From an uncultured Clostridia bacterium (lineage in GTDB: Bacteria; Bacillota; Clostridia; Christensenellales; CAG-314): 57,737 bases of DNA. This document shows positions 35,804 through 45,106 of the stretch, piece by piece (the stretch's first letter is position 1; each line of letters opens with the position of its first letter). The notes beneath the pieces are model-generated. The model was not told the origin of the DNA. It saw only the letters and a program-made list of their open reading frames with translations, and made no database searches. The stretch spans positions 67,387 through 125,123 of the forward strand of contig CANQYT010000003.1 of NCBI GenBank assembly GCA_947628135.1, written 5' to 3'. Both the position numbers and the translations under genes were made by a program.

Positions 35804-38029
35804 TTATTTTACCGCTCGCATAGGCGCGAAACGGACGTTGAGAGATTTTTTGCCGACGGTATCGAAAGCCACGTCTGCTATACCGTGGTCTATACGCAGG
35901 ATTATACCCCTGCCGAAAGACGTATGTTCCACTACCTGTCCCACGCGAAAAGCCGCCGCTTCGCTCTCCGTTTTGCCGTCGTTTGCGGGGGCGGGACGGG
36001 ACTGCGTGCGGTTAAGTTTGTCCAAAAACGCGTCGTCGGATAACTCGCGTTCGCTCAAAACGCGCCGTTTTTGCTCGTAAAGTTTCTGCACCTCGTTGAA
36101 GTAACGGCTGGCAAAGTTGCTTTTGCGCTGTCCCCACATAAAGCGAGTCTGCGCGCGGGTGAGATACAGCCGCTCTTCCGCACGGGTGACAGCGACATAT
36201 ATAAGTCGGCGTTCTTCCTGCAAAGATTCCGATTCGTAACTCGAACGCGAAGTCGGGAAAATGCCCTCTTCCAACCCCACCACGAACACGACTTTGAATT
36301 CCAGACCCTTTACCGCGTGTATCGTGGCGATGGAAACGTAGTCGGTGTCCGTCATTTCGTCGGCGTCCTGTGCCAGACTGACCGTTTGCAGGTAGTCGGA
36401 AAGCGTTGCGTTGGGATTGGCTTGCTGAAACTCGACGACCGATTGCTCGAATTCGTCTATGTTGAGCGCGCGGTCCTCCTCGCCCAAATCTATCAGCGCT
36501 TGGCGGAAATCCAACGTTTGTAACATTTCGTGTACAAACACCGCCACGCCGCTTCCCGCAGCCAATTCCGACAGGTCGTTGATTACCGCGTAGAAATCGG
36601 TGAGTTTTGCGCGCATAGTAGAATTGAACGAATCAAGGTTGCGTTCGTCGGAAATCACTTCCGACATAGGCAGACCGTACTCCGCCGAAAGGGCGCGCAA
36701 TTTCGCCACAGAAACGTCGCCGATACCGCGTTTGCGCGGAACGTTGAGAGCGCGGACAAACGCCTCGGAATCGTAGGGATTGGCAATGAGTCGCATATAA
36801 CTCAAAACGTCCTTTATCTCCCTGCGCTCGAAAAACTTAAATCCGCCGAAAACCTTGTAGGGCAGACGATTTTGCTGACATTGCTGTTCGAACGCGCGGG
36901 AAAGTGCGTTTATCCTCATCAAAATCGCAAAGTCGCGCAAATGCAGATTGGGGTTGAGCGCGCAAAGGTTCTTTATCTGTTCGATAACGAAATACGCCTC
37001 GTCCAACTCATTGTAGGCGGTGAAAAGCTGCGCTTTCAACCCCTCGGGGTTGTCGGTGCGCAATACCTTGTCGAAGCGGTTGACGTTTTTGGAGATAAGT
37101 TCGTTTGCAACGCGCAATATCTGCTTGGTGGAACGGTAATTCTGCTCCAACGTGTAAACGCCGCAATCGGGGAAATCCTTCTTGAACTTCTGCATATTGT
37201 ACGCGTCCGCGCCGCGCCAACCGTAGATGGATTGGTCGTCGTCGCCCACCACGAAAATATTGCGATATTTGCCGCCGAGCATCTTGAAAATTTCGTACTG
37301 CACCTTGTTGGTGTCCTGAAATTCGTCTATAAGCACGTGACGGAAACGCTCGCGGTATTTGTTCAGAACGTCGGGACACTCGGAGAACAACTTGTGTACG
37401 TAAAACAGCAAGTCGTCGAAGTCCATAGCGTTGTTTTCCGTCATCTTGGCGGAGTAATCGTTGATGACCTTTATCAGTTTGCCGTCGTCGGAACAATCGG
37501 TAAGCAGCGAAAGTCTGTCCAAACTGTCGCGGAAACGTTCGTCGGTAAGAGCGTTTGCCGCAACGTCGCCGTCCAACAGATCGGGGGCGTTGTTTTTTAA
37601 ATCGGATATGCTGTCGGAAAAGCCGTCTACCGTCTGTGCGTCGCCCTCGTCGAAAACGCTCTTGACTATTTGCTTGATTACGTTCTTTTTCTCGCTTTCG
37701 TCATAGATACTGAAATTGGAATTGAATTTCAGTTGCCTGTACTCGTTGCGCAGTACCGTGGCGCAGAAAGAGTGTATGGTGGAAACGTGCATATACTGCG
37801 CGTCACAACGAAATTCGTACAAACGGCGTTTCATTTCGTTGGCGGCTTTGTTGGTGAAAGTTATCGCGAGGATCTCCGACGGATGAACGCCCAACTCCTG
37901 CACGAGATAGAGTATCCTGTTGGTGAGTACGCGGGTTTTGCCGCTGCCCGCGCCCGCAAGCACGAGAGTCGGTCCGAGAGGCGCAGTTACAGCTTTGAGT
38001 TGCGCTTCGTTGAGTTGTTGTAGTTGCAC
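35804..38029 (-). CDS. pcrA: ATP-dependent DNA helicase PcrA/UvrD
   Basis: 741 residues, superfamily 1A. Walker A LAGAGSGKTRVLTNR, ITFTNKAANEMKRR, DEFQDTN, the GDDDQSIYGWRGAD motif, LEQNYRS and VATTHAVKGLEF-like ATIHAVKGLEFKVVFVVGLEEGIFP. The C-terminal Tudor-like segment (GQVVEHTSFGRGIIL) is present. PcrA-LigA adjacency is standard in Firmicutes. Confidence 0.98.
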   Translation of the reverse strand: MQLQQLNEAQLKAVTAPLGPTLVLAGAGSGKTRVLTNRILYLVQELGVHPSEILAITFTNKAANEMKRRLYEFRCDAQYMHVSTIHSFCATVLRNEYRQLKFNSNFSIYDESEKKNVIKQIVKSVFDEGDAQTVDGFSDSISDLKNNAPDLLDGDVAANALTDERFRDSLDRLSLLTDCSDDGKLIKVINDYSAKMTENNAMDFDDLLFYVHKLFSECPDVLNKYRERFRHVLIDEFQDTNKVQYEIFKMLGGKYRNIFVVGDDDQSIYGWRGADAYNMQKFKKDFPDCGVYTLEQNYRSTKQILRVANELISKNVNRFDKVLRTDNPEGLKAQLFTAYNELDEAYFVIEQIKNLCALNPNLHLRDFAILMRINALSRAFEQQCQQNRLPYKVFGGFKFFERREIKDVLSYMRLIANPYDSEAFVRALNVPRKRGIGDVSVAKLRALSAEYGLPMSEVISDERNLDSFNSTMRAKLTDFYAVINDLSELAAGSGVAVFVHEMLQTLDFRQALIDLGEEDRALNIDEFEQSVVEFQQANPNATLSDYLQTVSLAQDADEMTDTDYVSIATIHAVKGLEFKVVFVVGLEEGIFPTSRSSYESESLQEERRLIYVAVTRAEERLYLTRAQTRFMWGQRKSNFASRYFNEVQKLYEQKRRVLSERELSDDAFLDKLNRTQSRPAPANDGKTESEAAAFRVGQVVEHTSFGRGIILRIDHGIADVAFDTVGKKSLNVRFAPMRAVK

Positions 38030-38042
38030 TGCGACCTCCTTG

Positions 38043-38669
38043 TCAGTTTTGCTGTCGTAAATTTGCCAAAAGACGCTCTTTCACCGTGAAAACGCCCTTA
38101 CCAAGGGTATTTTCGGATACTATGTGTGAAATAGTAGTTGATGAAACGGTAGGAAACAAAAGTAGTAAAGTTACTTTGTCGCCGTATATTGCGTTTTCTT
38201 CGCAGGCTTCCCCTTGCAAAGCCTTGCGAAGAGGTTTGAGGCAGGAATAGTCCACTACCGCCTCGGCGCGCGTGCAATCGGTCATCTCAACGCGTTCGGC
38301 ACGGGAAAGCGCGTCGGCGCAACAACCGCCGTAGGCGCGCGTCAATCCGCCCGCGCCCAACTTTACGCCGCCGAAATAGCGAGTCACCACCACGCAAACG
38401 CGATCCAGACCGTTTTGCCTGATACATTCGTAAATGGGCATTCCCGCAGTGCCTTGCGGTTCGCCGTCGTCGCCGAAACGGGCTTTGTCGCCAACAACGT
38501 AAGCAAAGCAATTGTGCGTTGCGTCGTAGTACTTTTTACGTTTCGCCTCCACAAACGCCTGCGCTTGCTCCGCCGTGTCGGCGCGTATCGCCGCCGCAAT
38601 GAAACGGGACTTTTCTATTACCGTTTCGCAGACGACCTCGTCGCTACCAATCGTAACGTATTCTTTCAT
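38043..38669 (-). CDS. YigZ/IMPACT family protein
   Basis: 208 residues. The N-terminal UPF0029 domain has KSRFIAAAIRADTAEQAQAFVEAKRKKYYDATHNCFAYV and FGDDGEPQGTAGMPIYECI, diagnostic of the family; a smaller C-terminal ferredoxin-like domain follows. Molecular function is unsettled. Its C-terminal coding region contains part of the dispersed palindromic repeat (38116-38137). It abuts tyrS with no gap. Confidence 0.93.
   Translation of the reverse strand: MKEYVTIGSDEVVCETVIEKSRFIAAAIRADTAEQAQAFVEAKRKKYYDATHNCFAYVVGDKARFGDDGEPQGTAGMPIYECIRQNGLDRVCVVVTRYFGGVKLGAGGLTRAYGGCCADALSRAERVEMTDCTRAEAVVDYSCLKPLRKALQGEACEENAIYGDKVTLLLLFPTVSSTTISHIVSENTLGKGVFTVKERLLANLRQQN
38116..38137. repeat. Partial copy D of palindromic repeat inside yigZ
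   Basis: The 22-base hairpin part matches copy A (3776-3797) at 20 or more positions: GATACTATGTGTGAAATAGTAG. It encodes TTISHIVS in the C-terminal domain; the right half of the repeat is not recognisable. Confidence 0.5.
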
Positions 38670-39872
38670 TCAGCCGACTACCACTACGCGCAGATGGACT
38701 TTCTTGCCCTTGTGCAGTACAAATTCGCCCTTTGCCGCGACTTCCGCGGGTAAGACCCAACTTGCGGCGGTTATCTTTTCGTCGTTGACGGACACTCCGC
38801 CCCCTTCGACAAGTCGGCGGGCTTCGCCGTTGGACTTGCACAGATCGCACTTCACCAAAATGTCTATTATGTTGCCCGGTTCATTGATTTCCACAATGGG
38901 CATATTGTCCACGTCGTCGCTGAAAGACGCCTTTACCTGTTTCAGCACCTCGTCCGCAACTTCCTTGCCGTGCACTATCGCGGTCACTTCGTAAGCGAGC
39001 CGTTCCTTGGCGGCGTTCATACGCTCGTCTTTGTGCGCGGTAAGTTCGCGTATCTCATCCAAATCGACAAAGGTCAGCAGTTTGAGACATATCTCCACGC
39101 GCTCGTCCTCCACGTTGCGCCAATATTGGAAAAAGTCGTAGGGACTTGTCTTGTCGGGGTCGAGCCAAACAGCGCCTTTTGCCGTCTTGCCCATCTTTTT
39201 GCCGTCGGAGGTGGTAAGCAGCGTATAGGTGAGCGCGTACGCCTTTTTGCCTTCTTTGCGGCGAATGAGGTCCGCTCCCGCAAGCATATTGCTCCATTGG
39301 TCGTCGCCGCCCGTCTGCAAAACGCAGTTGTATTTGCGGTTGAGTACCAAAAAGTCGTACCCCTGCATAAGCATATAGTTAAATTCCAAAAAACTCAATC
39401 CCCGTTCCAGACGCTGTTTGAAGCACTCGGCGGTAAGCATTTGATTTACGGAGAAACAAGTGCCTATCTCTCGCAAAAAGTCTATGTAATTGAGATTCCA
39501 AAGCCAATCGGCGTTGTTGACGAATATCGCCTTGTCCACGTCGATAAAACGGGACATTTGTTTTTTGAAACACTCCGCGTTGTGTATTATCGTTTCCTTA
39601 CTCATCATTGTACGCATATCGGTGCGCCCCGATGGGTCGCCCACCATTGCCGTGCCGCCGCCGATGAGTATTACGGGGACGTGTCCCGCGCGCTGCATAT
39701 GAGCCATAGCCATAAGCGTGACGAAGTGCCCCGCGGTGAGACTGTCCGCAGTCGGGTCGTAACCCGTGTAAAAAGTCACCTTTTCCTTGCCCAAAAGTTC
39801 GTACAACTCGTCCTCGAATACCGTTTGCTTGATGTATCCGCGTTCTTTCAATACGTCCAATACGTTTTTCAT
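38670..39872 (-). CDS. tyrS: Tyrosyl-tRNA synthetase
   Basis: 400 residues, class I. Contains [33 protein letters not shown], the KMSKS counterpart [15 protein letters not shown] and a C-terminal S4 domain. The HIGH signature reads T46-A-G-H49, so its first His is replaced. The preceding 130 bases hold no T-box sequence. First gene of tyrS-yigZ-pcrA-ligA. Confidence 0.97.
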   Translation of the reverse strand: MKNVLDVLKERGYIKQTVFEDELYELLGKEKVTFYTGYDPTADSLTAGHFVTLMAMAHMQRAGHVPVILIGGGTAMVGDPSGRTDMRTMMSKETIIHNAECFKKQMSRFIDVDKAIFVNNADWLWNLNYIDFLREIGTCFSVNQMLTAECFKQRLERGLSFLEFNYMLMQGYDFLVLNRKYNCVLQTGGDDQWSNMLAGADLIRRKEGKKAYALTYTLLTTSDGKKMGKTAKGAVWLDPDKTSPYDFFQYWRNVEDERVEICLKLLTFVDLDEIRELTAHKDERMNAAKERLAYEVTAIVHGKEVADEVLKQVKASFSDDVDNMPIVEINEPGNIIDILVKCDLCKSNGEARRLVEGGGVSVNDEKITAASWVLPAEVAAKGEFVLHKGKKVHLRVVVVG

Positions 39873-40003
39873 ATATCTTCTCCCGAATTTATTTCAAATT
39901 GTTGTTTTGCCGCACACGCCCGCACGGAAACACGGCGTATTATCAATACCGATACCGTTGCGTTTACGTCCGATTTGACGCGTTGTTGTGCAGTCGAAGT
40001 TGT

Positions 40004-41725
40004 TTACACCTCTATGCGCTCGAAGTACTTTGACGCTTTGCCGTTCATCACCTTGTACGCCACTGCGCTGTATGCGACTCCCAAACCCATATCCAGCACC
40101 CACATCAGCAGTAAATAGTACCAGCCGTCGAAAAGCGCGTACAGTACGATGAAAGGTACGGAACACACGCAAAGCGCCGCCACGCACAAAAACGCGACGA
40201 GCATAGCCGCCCAACTTTTTTTGGCGTTTTTCAGACCTTGATTGAAGTTGTCCCAACCGAGATGCGGCTCTTTCAGATCCAAAAGCGTAGTCACGCACAT
40301 CGACCCGAAACCGACAAGCGCCATAACGGCAAGCATAGCCGCGCCGTAGTACCATTTCACTCCGAACAGCACCACTATGAGCAGACAGGAAAGAAAATCG
40401 CTCACAAGCATAACGGCGGTTGCGAGCAACACCTTTGCAAGCAGTATTTTGCCGAAGGGAACGGGCAGACTTTTGAGTATGCACAGCGACTTGTTTTCCC
40501 GCGAGACGGGGTACAGTCCCAATACGTTGGTACTGCAACCGATAAACGCCATATAGGCAAGTATCACCATCGGCGCGATAGCCTGATACAGCGGCGAAAT
40601 GCTCATCACTTCCAAAAAAGACGCGTTGCCGTTGTTCGATAGTCCCAAAACAAAATACAACATCACAACTATCACGGGCATCACAGTTATCCCCGCAAAA
40701 GATTGAAATCCCACCTGAGCGTCGCCGACCGTCCTTTTGAAATCGACGCGCATAAACTCGCGCACAACGCTTCTGTTTTTCAATTTGTACGCACCGACCG
40801 TCTTTTTGCGCCGAGCCGAGCCGTCCTCTACCGACATAGCAAGTATCCTGCGGCAAAACGGCAGCGAAACGGCAAACAGCAAAGCGATGAGCATGGCGTT
40901 TTCGCCCAGCGCGGCAAAGAAACCTGCCGCCCAATCGCCGAACGAAGTCGCGACCATACTGCTCATCAGCATATAGTCGGGGTGAAAATACGGCATAACT
41001 CCGCGAAGTCTTTCTTCCATATCTTGCGTCAAGTCGCGGATATACACCTCCGGATTTTCAAAGAAGTTGCCGCTGTTCGCCCCCGTAAAGAAGCCAAGAG
41101 AATACATCGCGTACATATACAGCGCCATCATCGCAACATATATCAGTATACGCAGAATGGTGCGCAGGACGCTGTTTTTGCCGATTGCCGCGATAAGCGC
41201 GGAGAAAGGCATAGCGATGATCGTTCCCACCAACAAGGGCAGCAAAGGTATCAGAAACAAAGCAAAAGGCAACGTCAGATAAAAACCGACTCCCGCGCCC
41301 GCGCCTATACCGAACGGAAGCAAAAGAAATACGACGGACACAAACGTGGTTATCAACTCATTGAGATAAGCCACGGTAAACTTGGCGAGAATAATTACGT
41401 GCGCTCTTACGGGCAGACACAGCAATTTGTCCGCGTCCTTTACGACGAAAACGTTGGAAATGATGGCGTGTATTCCGAACATCAGCACCAGACCCTGACA
41501 TATCAGCAACAAAAAAGAGCCCATATACGCGTTTGCGCCGAAAAGTTTGCCCAAAAAGTATATTCCGACGGCGACGGAGATAGCCAACGGAGCAAAGCAC
41601 ACCGCGAGCAAAACGTACAAAACCGCCGTTCCGCCGCGTTTCTTTTTGTTGTTGAGTTTGATAGCGGCGCGGCTCTTGTACTGCTGAACGAACAGCATAC
41701 CGACAAGCGCAAAGTACTTTTTCAT
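40004..41725 (-). CDS. ABC-2 type transporter permease subunit
   Basis: 573 residues with around twelve hydrophobic helices. It begins MKKYFALVGMLFVQQYKSRAAIKLNNKKKRG and the first helix lies near 35-60. It is large for an ABC-2 permease and resembles the putative exporter membrane components of Clostridia that pair with one ATPase. The substrate is unknown. The ATG at 41725 follows GGAGAG and lies two bases after the ATPase stop, so the two form a coupled pair. Confidence 0.88.
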   Translation of the reverse strand: MKKYFALVGMLFVQQYKSRAAIKLNNKKKRGGTAVLYVLLAVCFAPLAISVAVGIYFLGKLFGANAYMGSFLLLICQGLVLMFGIHAIISNVFVVKDADKLLCLPVRAHVIILAKFTVAYLNELITTFVSVVFLLLPFGIGAGAGVGFYLTLPFALFLIPLLPLLVGTIIAMPFSALIAAIGKNSVLRTILRILIYVAMMALYMYAMYSLGFFTGANSGNFFENPEVYIRDLTQDMEERLRGVMPYFHPDYMLMSSMVATSFGDWAAGFFAALGENAMLIALLFAVSLPFCRRILAMSVEDGSARRKKTVGAYKLKNRSVVREFMRVDFKRTVGDAQVGFQSFAGITVMPVIVVMLYFVLGLSNNGNASFLEVMSISPLYQAIAPMVILAYMAFIGCSTNVLGLYPVSRENKSLCILKSLPVPFGKILLAKVLLATAVMLVSDFLSCLLIVVLFGVKWYYGAAMLAVMALVGFGSMCVTTLLDLKEPHLGWDNFNQGLKNAKKSWAAMLVAFLCVAALCVCSVPFIVLYALFDGWYYLLLMWVLDMGLGVAYSAVAYKVMNGKASKYFERIEV

Positions 41726-41727
41726 CG

Positions 41728-42453
41728 TTACTCTCCGTCCGCGGTTATTGTCAAAAACAGGCTTTCCAACGACACTTTGCCGTCGGCGCGTATGTTGTCG
41801 AGAGTGTCGACAGCCACCAACTTGCCGTGATTGATGATACCTATACGATCGCAGACTTTTTCCACGACGTCTATCACGTGGGAACTGAAAAATACCGTGT
41901 TGCCCTTGTCCGCCTGAGCGCGCATAAGCCGTTTCAGTTGGAAAGCCGACTGCGGATCTAACCCCGTGAGCGGTTCGTCCAATATCCACACTTTCGGTTC
42001 GTGTACAAGCGCGGCTATCACGGAAAGTTTCTGCTTCATTCCGTGCGAATACGAGCCTATCATATCCGAAAGCGCGTTCTTCATTTCGAACAAGGACGCG
42101 TATTCGTCTATCTTTTCTTTGAGCGCGGCGCTCGGAACGCCGTACATAGCCCCGATAAAATTGAGGTACTCAACCCCTTTGAGCGTTTCGTAGACTTCGT
42201 GATTGTCGGGAACAAACCCCACGAGAGACTTGGCGGCAATGGGATTTTCGGCGAGATTGACGCCGTTTATTTCTATCGTGCCGCTGTCGGGCGTAAGAAT
42301 GCCCGTTATCATCTTTATCGTTGTGGATTTGCCCGCGCCGTTAGGACCGAGAAAACCGAATATTTCTCCGTCCTTTATTTCCAAAGTCAAACCGTCCACC
42401 GCTTTCTGCGAGGCTTTGGCGTAAGTTTTGGATACGTTGTACAGTCTAATCAT
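41728..42453 (-). CDS. ABC transporter ATP-binding subunit
   Basis: 241 residues. Walker A GFLGPNGAGKSTTIKMI, Q-loop VGFVPDN, signature SYSHGMKQKLSVIAAL (normally LSGGQ), Walker B VWILDEPLTGLDP and switch His in SSHVIDVVEK. Domain type of the drug/polysaccharide exporters (CcmA-like). It overlaps the rarA stop by 8 bases, so it is translated with rarA, although the functions look unrelated. Confidence 0.95.
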   Translation of the reverse strand: MIRLYNVSKTYAKASQKAVDGLTLEIKDGEIFGFLGPNGAGKSTTIKMITGILTPDSGTIEINGVNLAENPIAAKSLVGFVPDNHEVYETLKGVEYLNFIGAMYGVPSAALKEKIDEYASLFEMKNALSDMIGSYSHGMKQKLSVIAALVHEPKVWILDEPLTGLDPQSAFQLKRLMRAQADKGNTVFFSSHVIDVVEKVCDRIGIINHGKLVAVDTLDNIRADGKVSLESLFLTITADGE

Positions 42454-43804
42454 CGTCATCACCTTCGAACCACTTGTTGGGTACGGATTGTTTTGCGTAA
42501 TCCCGCTTCTTCTTTGGTTGACGGCAGCCGATGTCCTCGCCGTTGCCGCTCGGGACGAAAAACACTTCGTCCTTTACTTCGTCGGGAAGATATTGCTGTT
42601 CCACCCAGCCGCCGTAATTGTGCGGATATTTGTAGGCGACGCCGTCGATTTCCTCCGTGCCGCGCGGATGATTCTCATCCATAAGATAGCGCGGAACGCG
42701 CGCTTGCGGATGATTTTTTGCGCAGTCCTCCGCGGCATAAAGCGCGTTGACTACGGAATTGGACTTGGGACAATTGCATATATACAGTATCGCTTCGGTA
42801 AGCGGTATCCGCCCCTCGGGCAAACCGATATTCTGAAACGCAACAAGCGCGCTTGCCGCCACCGTCAACGCTCGCGGATCGGCAAGACCCACGTCCTCGG
42901 CGGCGTGAATGACTATCCTGCGGGCAAGCAACAGCGGATCTGTGCCCGCCTCCAACAAACGTTCGAACCAGAACATAGCCGCATTTGCGTCACTGCCGCG
43001 CATACTTTTGATAAACGCGCTTATCATATCGTAGTACATTCCCGTATCTACGCTCAGCGCTTTCTTTTGCATAGACTGAGACGCGATAAGACGCGTTACG
43101 TGCGTGTACCCGTCGGAATCGACGTCGGTAGTCATAACGGCAAGTTCCAACGCGTTGTAGGCGTTGCGCAGATCGCCCGCCGCCGTTTCGCATATATAAT
43201 CGAGCGCGTCCTCGTCCACCGTTATTTTGCGACGGGAAAGCACCTTGTCGCGGCGAAGCGCTTCCGTCAGCCCCTTGCGCACGTCCTGCGCGGACAGCGG
43301 CAGAAACTCGAAAACGCGGCAACGGGACACTATCGCACGCGTCATACTTACGTAGGGATTTTCGGTGGTAGAACCGATGAAAGTTACGTAGCCTTTTTCG
43401 ATGGCGGGAAGCATACAGTCGCTTTGCGCCTTGCTCCAACGGTGACACTCGTCAAGCAGCAAATACGTCTTTTGCCCGTAGGCGTTGAAACGGCGCATTG
43501 CTTCGTCTATTATCTTCTTGGCGTCCGCCACGCCGCTGCTTACGGCGTTGAGTTTTTCGAAGTGACTGCCCGTAGTGTTGGCAATTACGTTGGCAAGACT
43601 TGTTTTGCCCGTGCCCGGAGCGCCCCAAAATATACAACTGCCCAACTTGTCCGCCTTTATCGCGCGGCAAAGCAACGAGCCGTCGTAGATGATGTGCGTC
43701 TGCCCGATAAACTCCGAAAGTACCTTTGGGCGCATACGCTCAGCCAAAGGGATATTTGCGACCTTTTCCTCTTCGAAAATGGAATTTTGTTCGTACTGCG
43801 ACAT
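42446..43804 (-). CDS. rarA: Replication-associated recombination protein RarA (MgsA)
   Basis: 452 residues. AAA+ clamp-loader-like ATPase: GAPGTGKTSLANVIANTTG, DECHRWSKAQSD Walker B region, GSTTENPYVSMTRAIVSRCRVF sensor/arginine finger segment, then the C-terminal tetramerisation domain (MRGSDANAAMFWFERLLEAGTDPLLLARRIVIHAAEDVG). It acts at blocked forks. The ATG lies six bases after a TACAAT box without a ribosome site, so a leaderless mRNA is likely. Confidence 0.97.
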   Translation of the reverse strand: MSQYEQNSIFEEEKVANIPLAERMRPKVLSEFIGQTHIIYDGSLLCRAIKADKLGSCIFWGAPGTGKTSLANVIANTTGSHFEKLNAVSSGVADAKKIIDEAMRRFNAYGQKTYLLLDECHRWSKAQSDCMLPAIEKGYVTFIGSTTENPYVSMTRAIVSRCRVFEFLPLSAQDVRKGLTEALRRDKVLSRRKITVDEDALDYICETAAGDLRNAYNALELAVMTTDVDSDGYTHVTRLIASQSMQKKALSVDTGMYYDMISAFIKSMRGSDANAAMFWFERLLEAGTDPLLLARRIVIHAAEDVGLADPRALTVAASALVAFQNIGLPEGRIPLTEAILYICNCPKSNSVVNALYAAEDCAKNHPQARVPRYLMDENHPRGTEEIDGVAYKYPHNYGGWVEQQYLPDEVKDEVFFVPSGNGEDIGCRQPKKKRDYAKQSVPNKWFEGDDDD

Positions 43805-43810
43805 AGTATC

Positions 43811-43839
43811 ATTGTAGCAAATTTTGCCCGAATTAGCAA
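43811..43839 (-). promoter_or_regulatory. Promoter of rarA-ABC exporter unit
   Basis: TTGCTA (43839-43834), 17 bp, TACAAT (43816-43811). The predicted +1 falls on the A of the rarA ATG. Confidence 0.75.
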
Positions 43840-43932
43840 CATAAAACGGGACAATAAATAATAAAATAAAATTTTACGCGCGTACGTATGACGGGAAAAA
43901 AGGGATACTGCTGTCCGAAACAGTCCGAAAAG

Positions 43933-43960
43933 TAAAAAAGCGGCGCAATGCCGCAAAAAA
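43933..43960 (-). terminator. Terminator after DUF2974 pair
   Basis: Stem GCGGC/GCCGC (43954-43940) followed on the minus strand by TTTTTTAC. Confidence 0.75.
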
Positions 43961-43996
43961 ACGCAGTCGGTTTACGCGCACTATGCAAATTCTAAG

Positions 43997-45091
43997 TTAA
44001 GATTTGCCGTTTCTGCGGGCGAGCGAAAACAGTTTGCCCAGCCACAACGTCAGCAGTTGTTTGCCGCCGTGCGCAACGAGTTCCCTGTCCGACGGGGAAA
44101 GCTGCTCGTACGCCTTGTGCATCAAACGTATTTTGTTCAACGGCTTGACGAGGAAATCGCCCACTTCCGTTGCGCCGCTGCCCTCCACTATCGCCGAAAG
44201 CGCCTTGATAAATTTGCGCCGAGAGCGTTCGTTCATAGAATCCAGCCATTCCGTCACAGCCGCGTCCGTCACACGCGAAGCGCGCGTCGTGCAGGTACGC
44301 TTTTTGAATCCGAACATATCCTTGACGACCCAAGTAAACGGGTCGTGCTGTTTTATCGATACGCCCGTGCTGTCCACCACATCGTATTTGCGTGAGGAAA
44401 CGAGCAACATTCCTACGATAGAGTCGTGAGGGACGGTCTTGTGTATCCTGTCGGCAATCGACAGATAATTTTCGTCGAGATAGATGTTGACTTTGAATCC
44501 CGGTCCGTCGTGGTCGTATACGGCGGTTATGCGCGAACGCACCTCATCGGGGGCGTATGTGGCGGAAAACACGGACAGATTGCCCCCTTTGCTGAGACCG
44601 CCCAACGTCAGATTGCCCTCTACGCGGGAGGCAACGTCGCACAAATAGCGCAATGCCAAGCGTTGGGTGGGTATCACCGACAGAAGCGCCATTTTCAGAT
44701 TTTCCCGCCAGCCCACGAGGGAAACGCCCGTGCCGCGGAAAGACAAATGATAGTCGCTTTCCGTGAGGCGAAAGGTGACTGCGGCAAAACGTTCGCAGCG
44801 CGCGTCACTGTTGCGGCAACGGAAAAAGCCCGTCTTTACGGGAGAAAAGCGAGGACTGGAACGTATCGCTTTGAGCAAACTTACGTTGTGCCTGTGAAGC
44901 AACGACAAAGTGCCCTTCGTCATTGCGTCGATATTTTCCGTAAGTTTTCCGAGAGTCGCCGAGGGAGCGCGTTTCTGCGCCGCGGGATAATTCATATACG
45001 CCAATTCGGCGAAAACAAGACTGTCCACTTCGTTGAGCGGACTTTCGTCGAAGGTTGATTTGTTTTTTCGCACGTAGTCGATGATGTTCAT
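43997..45091 (-). CDS. DUF2974 (Mbeg1-like) alpha/beta-hydrolase-type protein, copy 1
   Basis: 364 residues. DUF2974 spans almost the whole chain: NEVDSLVFAELAY at the start, LSFRGTGVSLVGWRENLKMA, then the nucleophile-elbow-type motif GGLSKGGNLSVF with Ser167, AVYDHDGPGF and HKTVPHDSIVGMLL. The Ser, Asp and His are positioned as in a lipase-like triad, but activity is unproven. No signal peptide, so cytoplasmic. Shares its architecture with the next gene 15 bases upstream; clearly a tandem duplicate. Confidence 0.9.
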   Translation of the reverse strand: MNIIDYVRKNKSTFDESPLNEVDSLVFAELAYMNYPAAQKRAPSATLGKLTENIDAMTKGTLSLLHRHNVSLLKAIRSSPRFSPVKTGFFRCRNSDARCERFAAVTFRLTESDYHLSFRGTGVSLVGWRENLKMALLSVIPTQRLALRYLCDVASRVEGNLTLGGLSKGGNLSVFSATYAPDEVRSRITAVYDHDGPGFKVNIYLDENYLSIADRIHKTVPHDSIVGMLLVSSRKYDVVDSTGVSIKQHDPFTWVVKDMFGFKKRTCTTRASRVTDAAVTEWLDSMNERSRRKFIKALSAIVEGSGATEVGDFLVKPLNKIRLMHKAYEQLSPSDRELVAHGGKQLLTLWLGKLFSLARRNGKS

Positions 45092-45106
45092 ACTATTTTT
45101 CGGAAA

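Noticed and set aside
39873..40003. Possible T-box leader of tyrS
   Set aside because: The gap is too short and no T-box consensus (TGGNACCGCG-like) or specifier stem-loop is visible.
40004..41989. 661-codon version of the ABC permease
   Set aside because: The extension overlaps the ATPase gene in another frame. ATG 41725 has GGAGAG upstream and starts the permease-like sequence.
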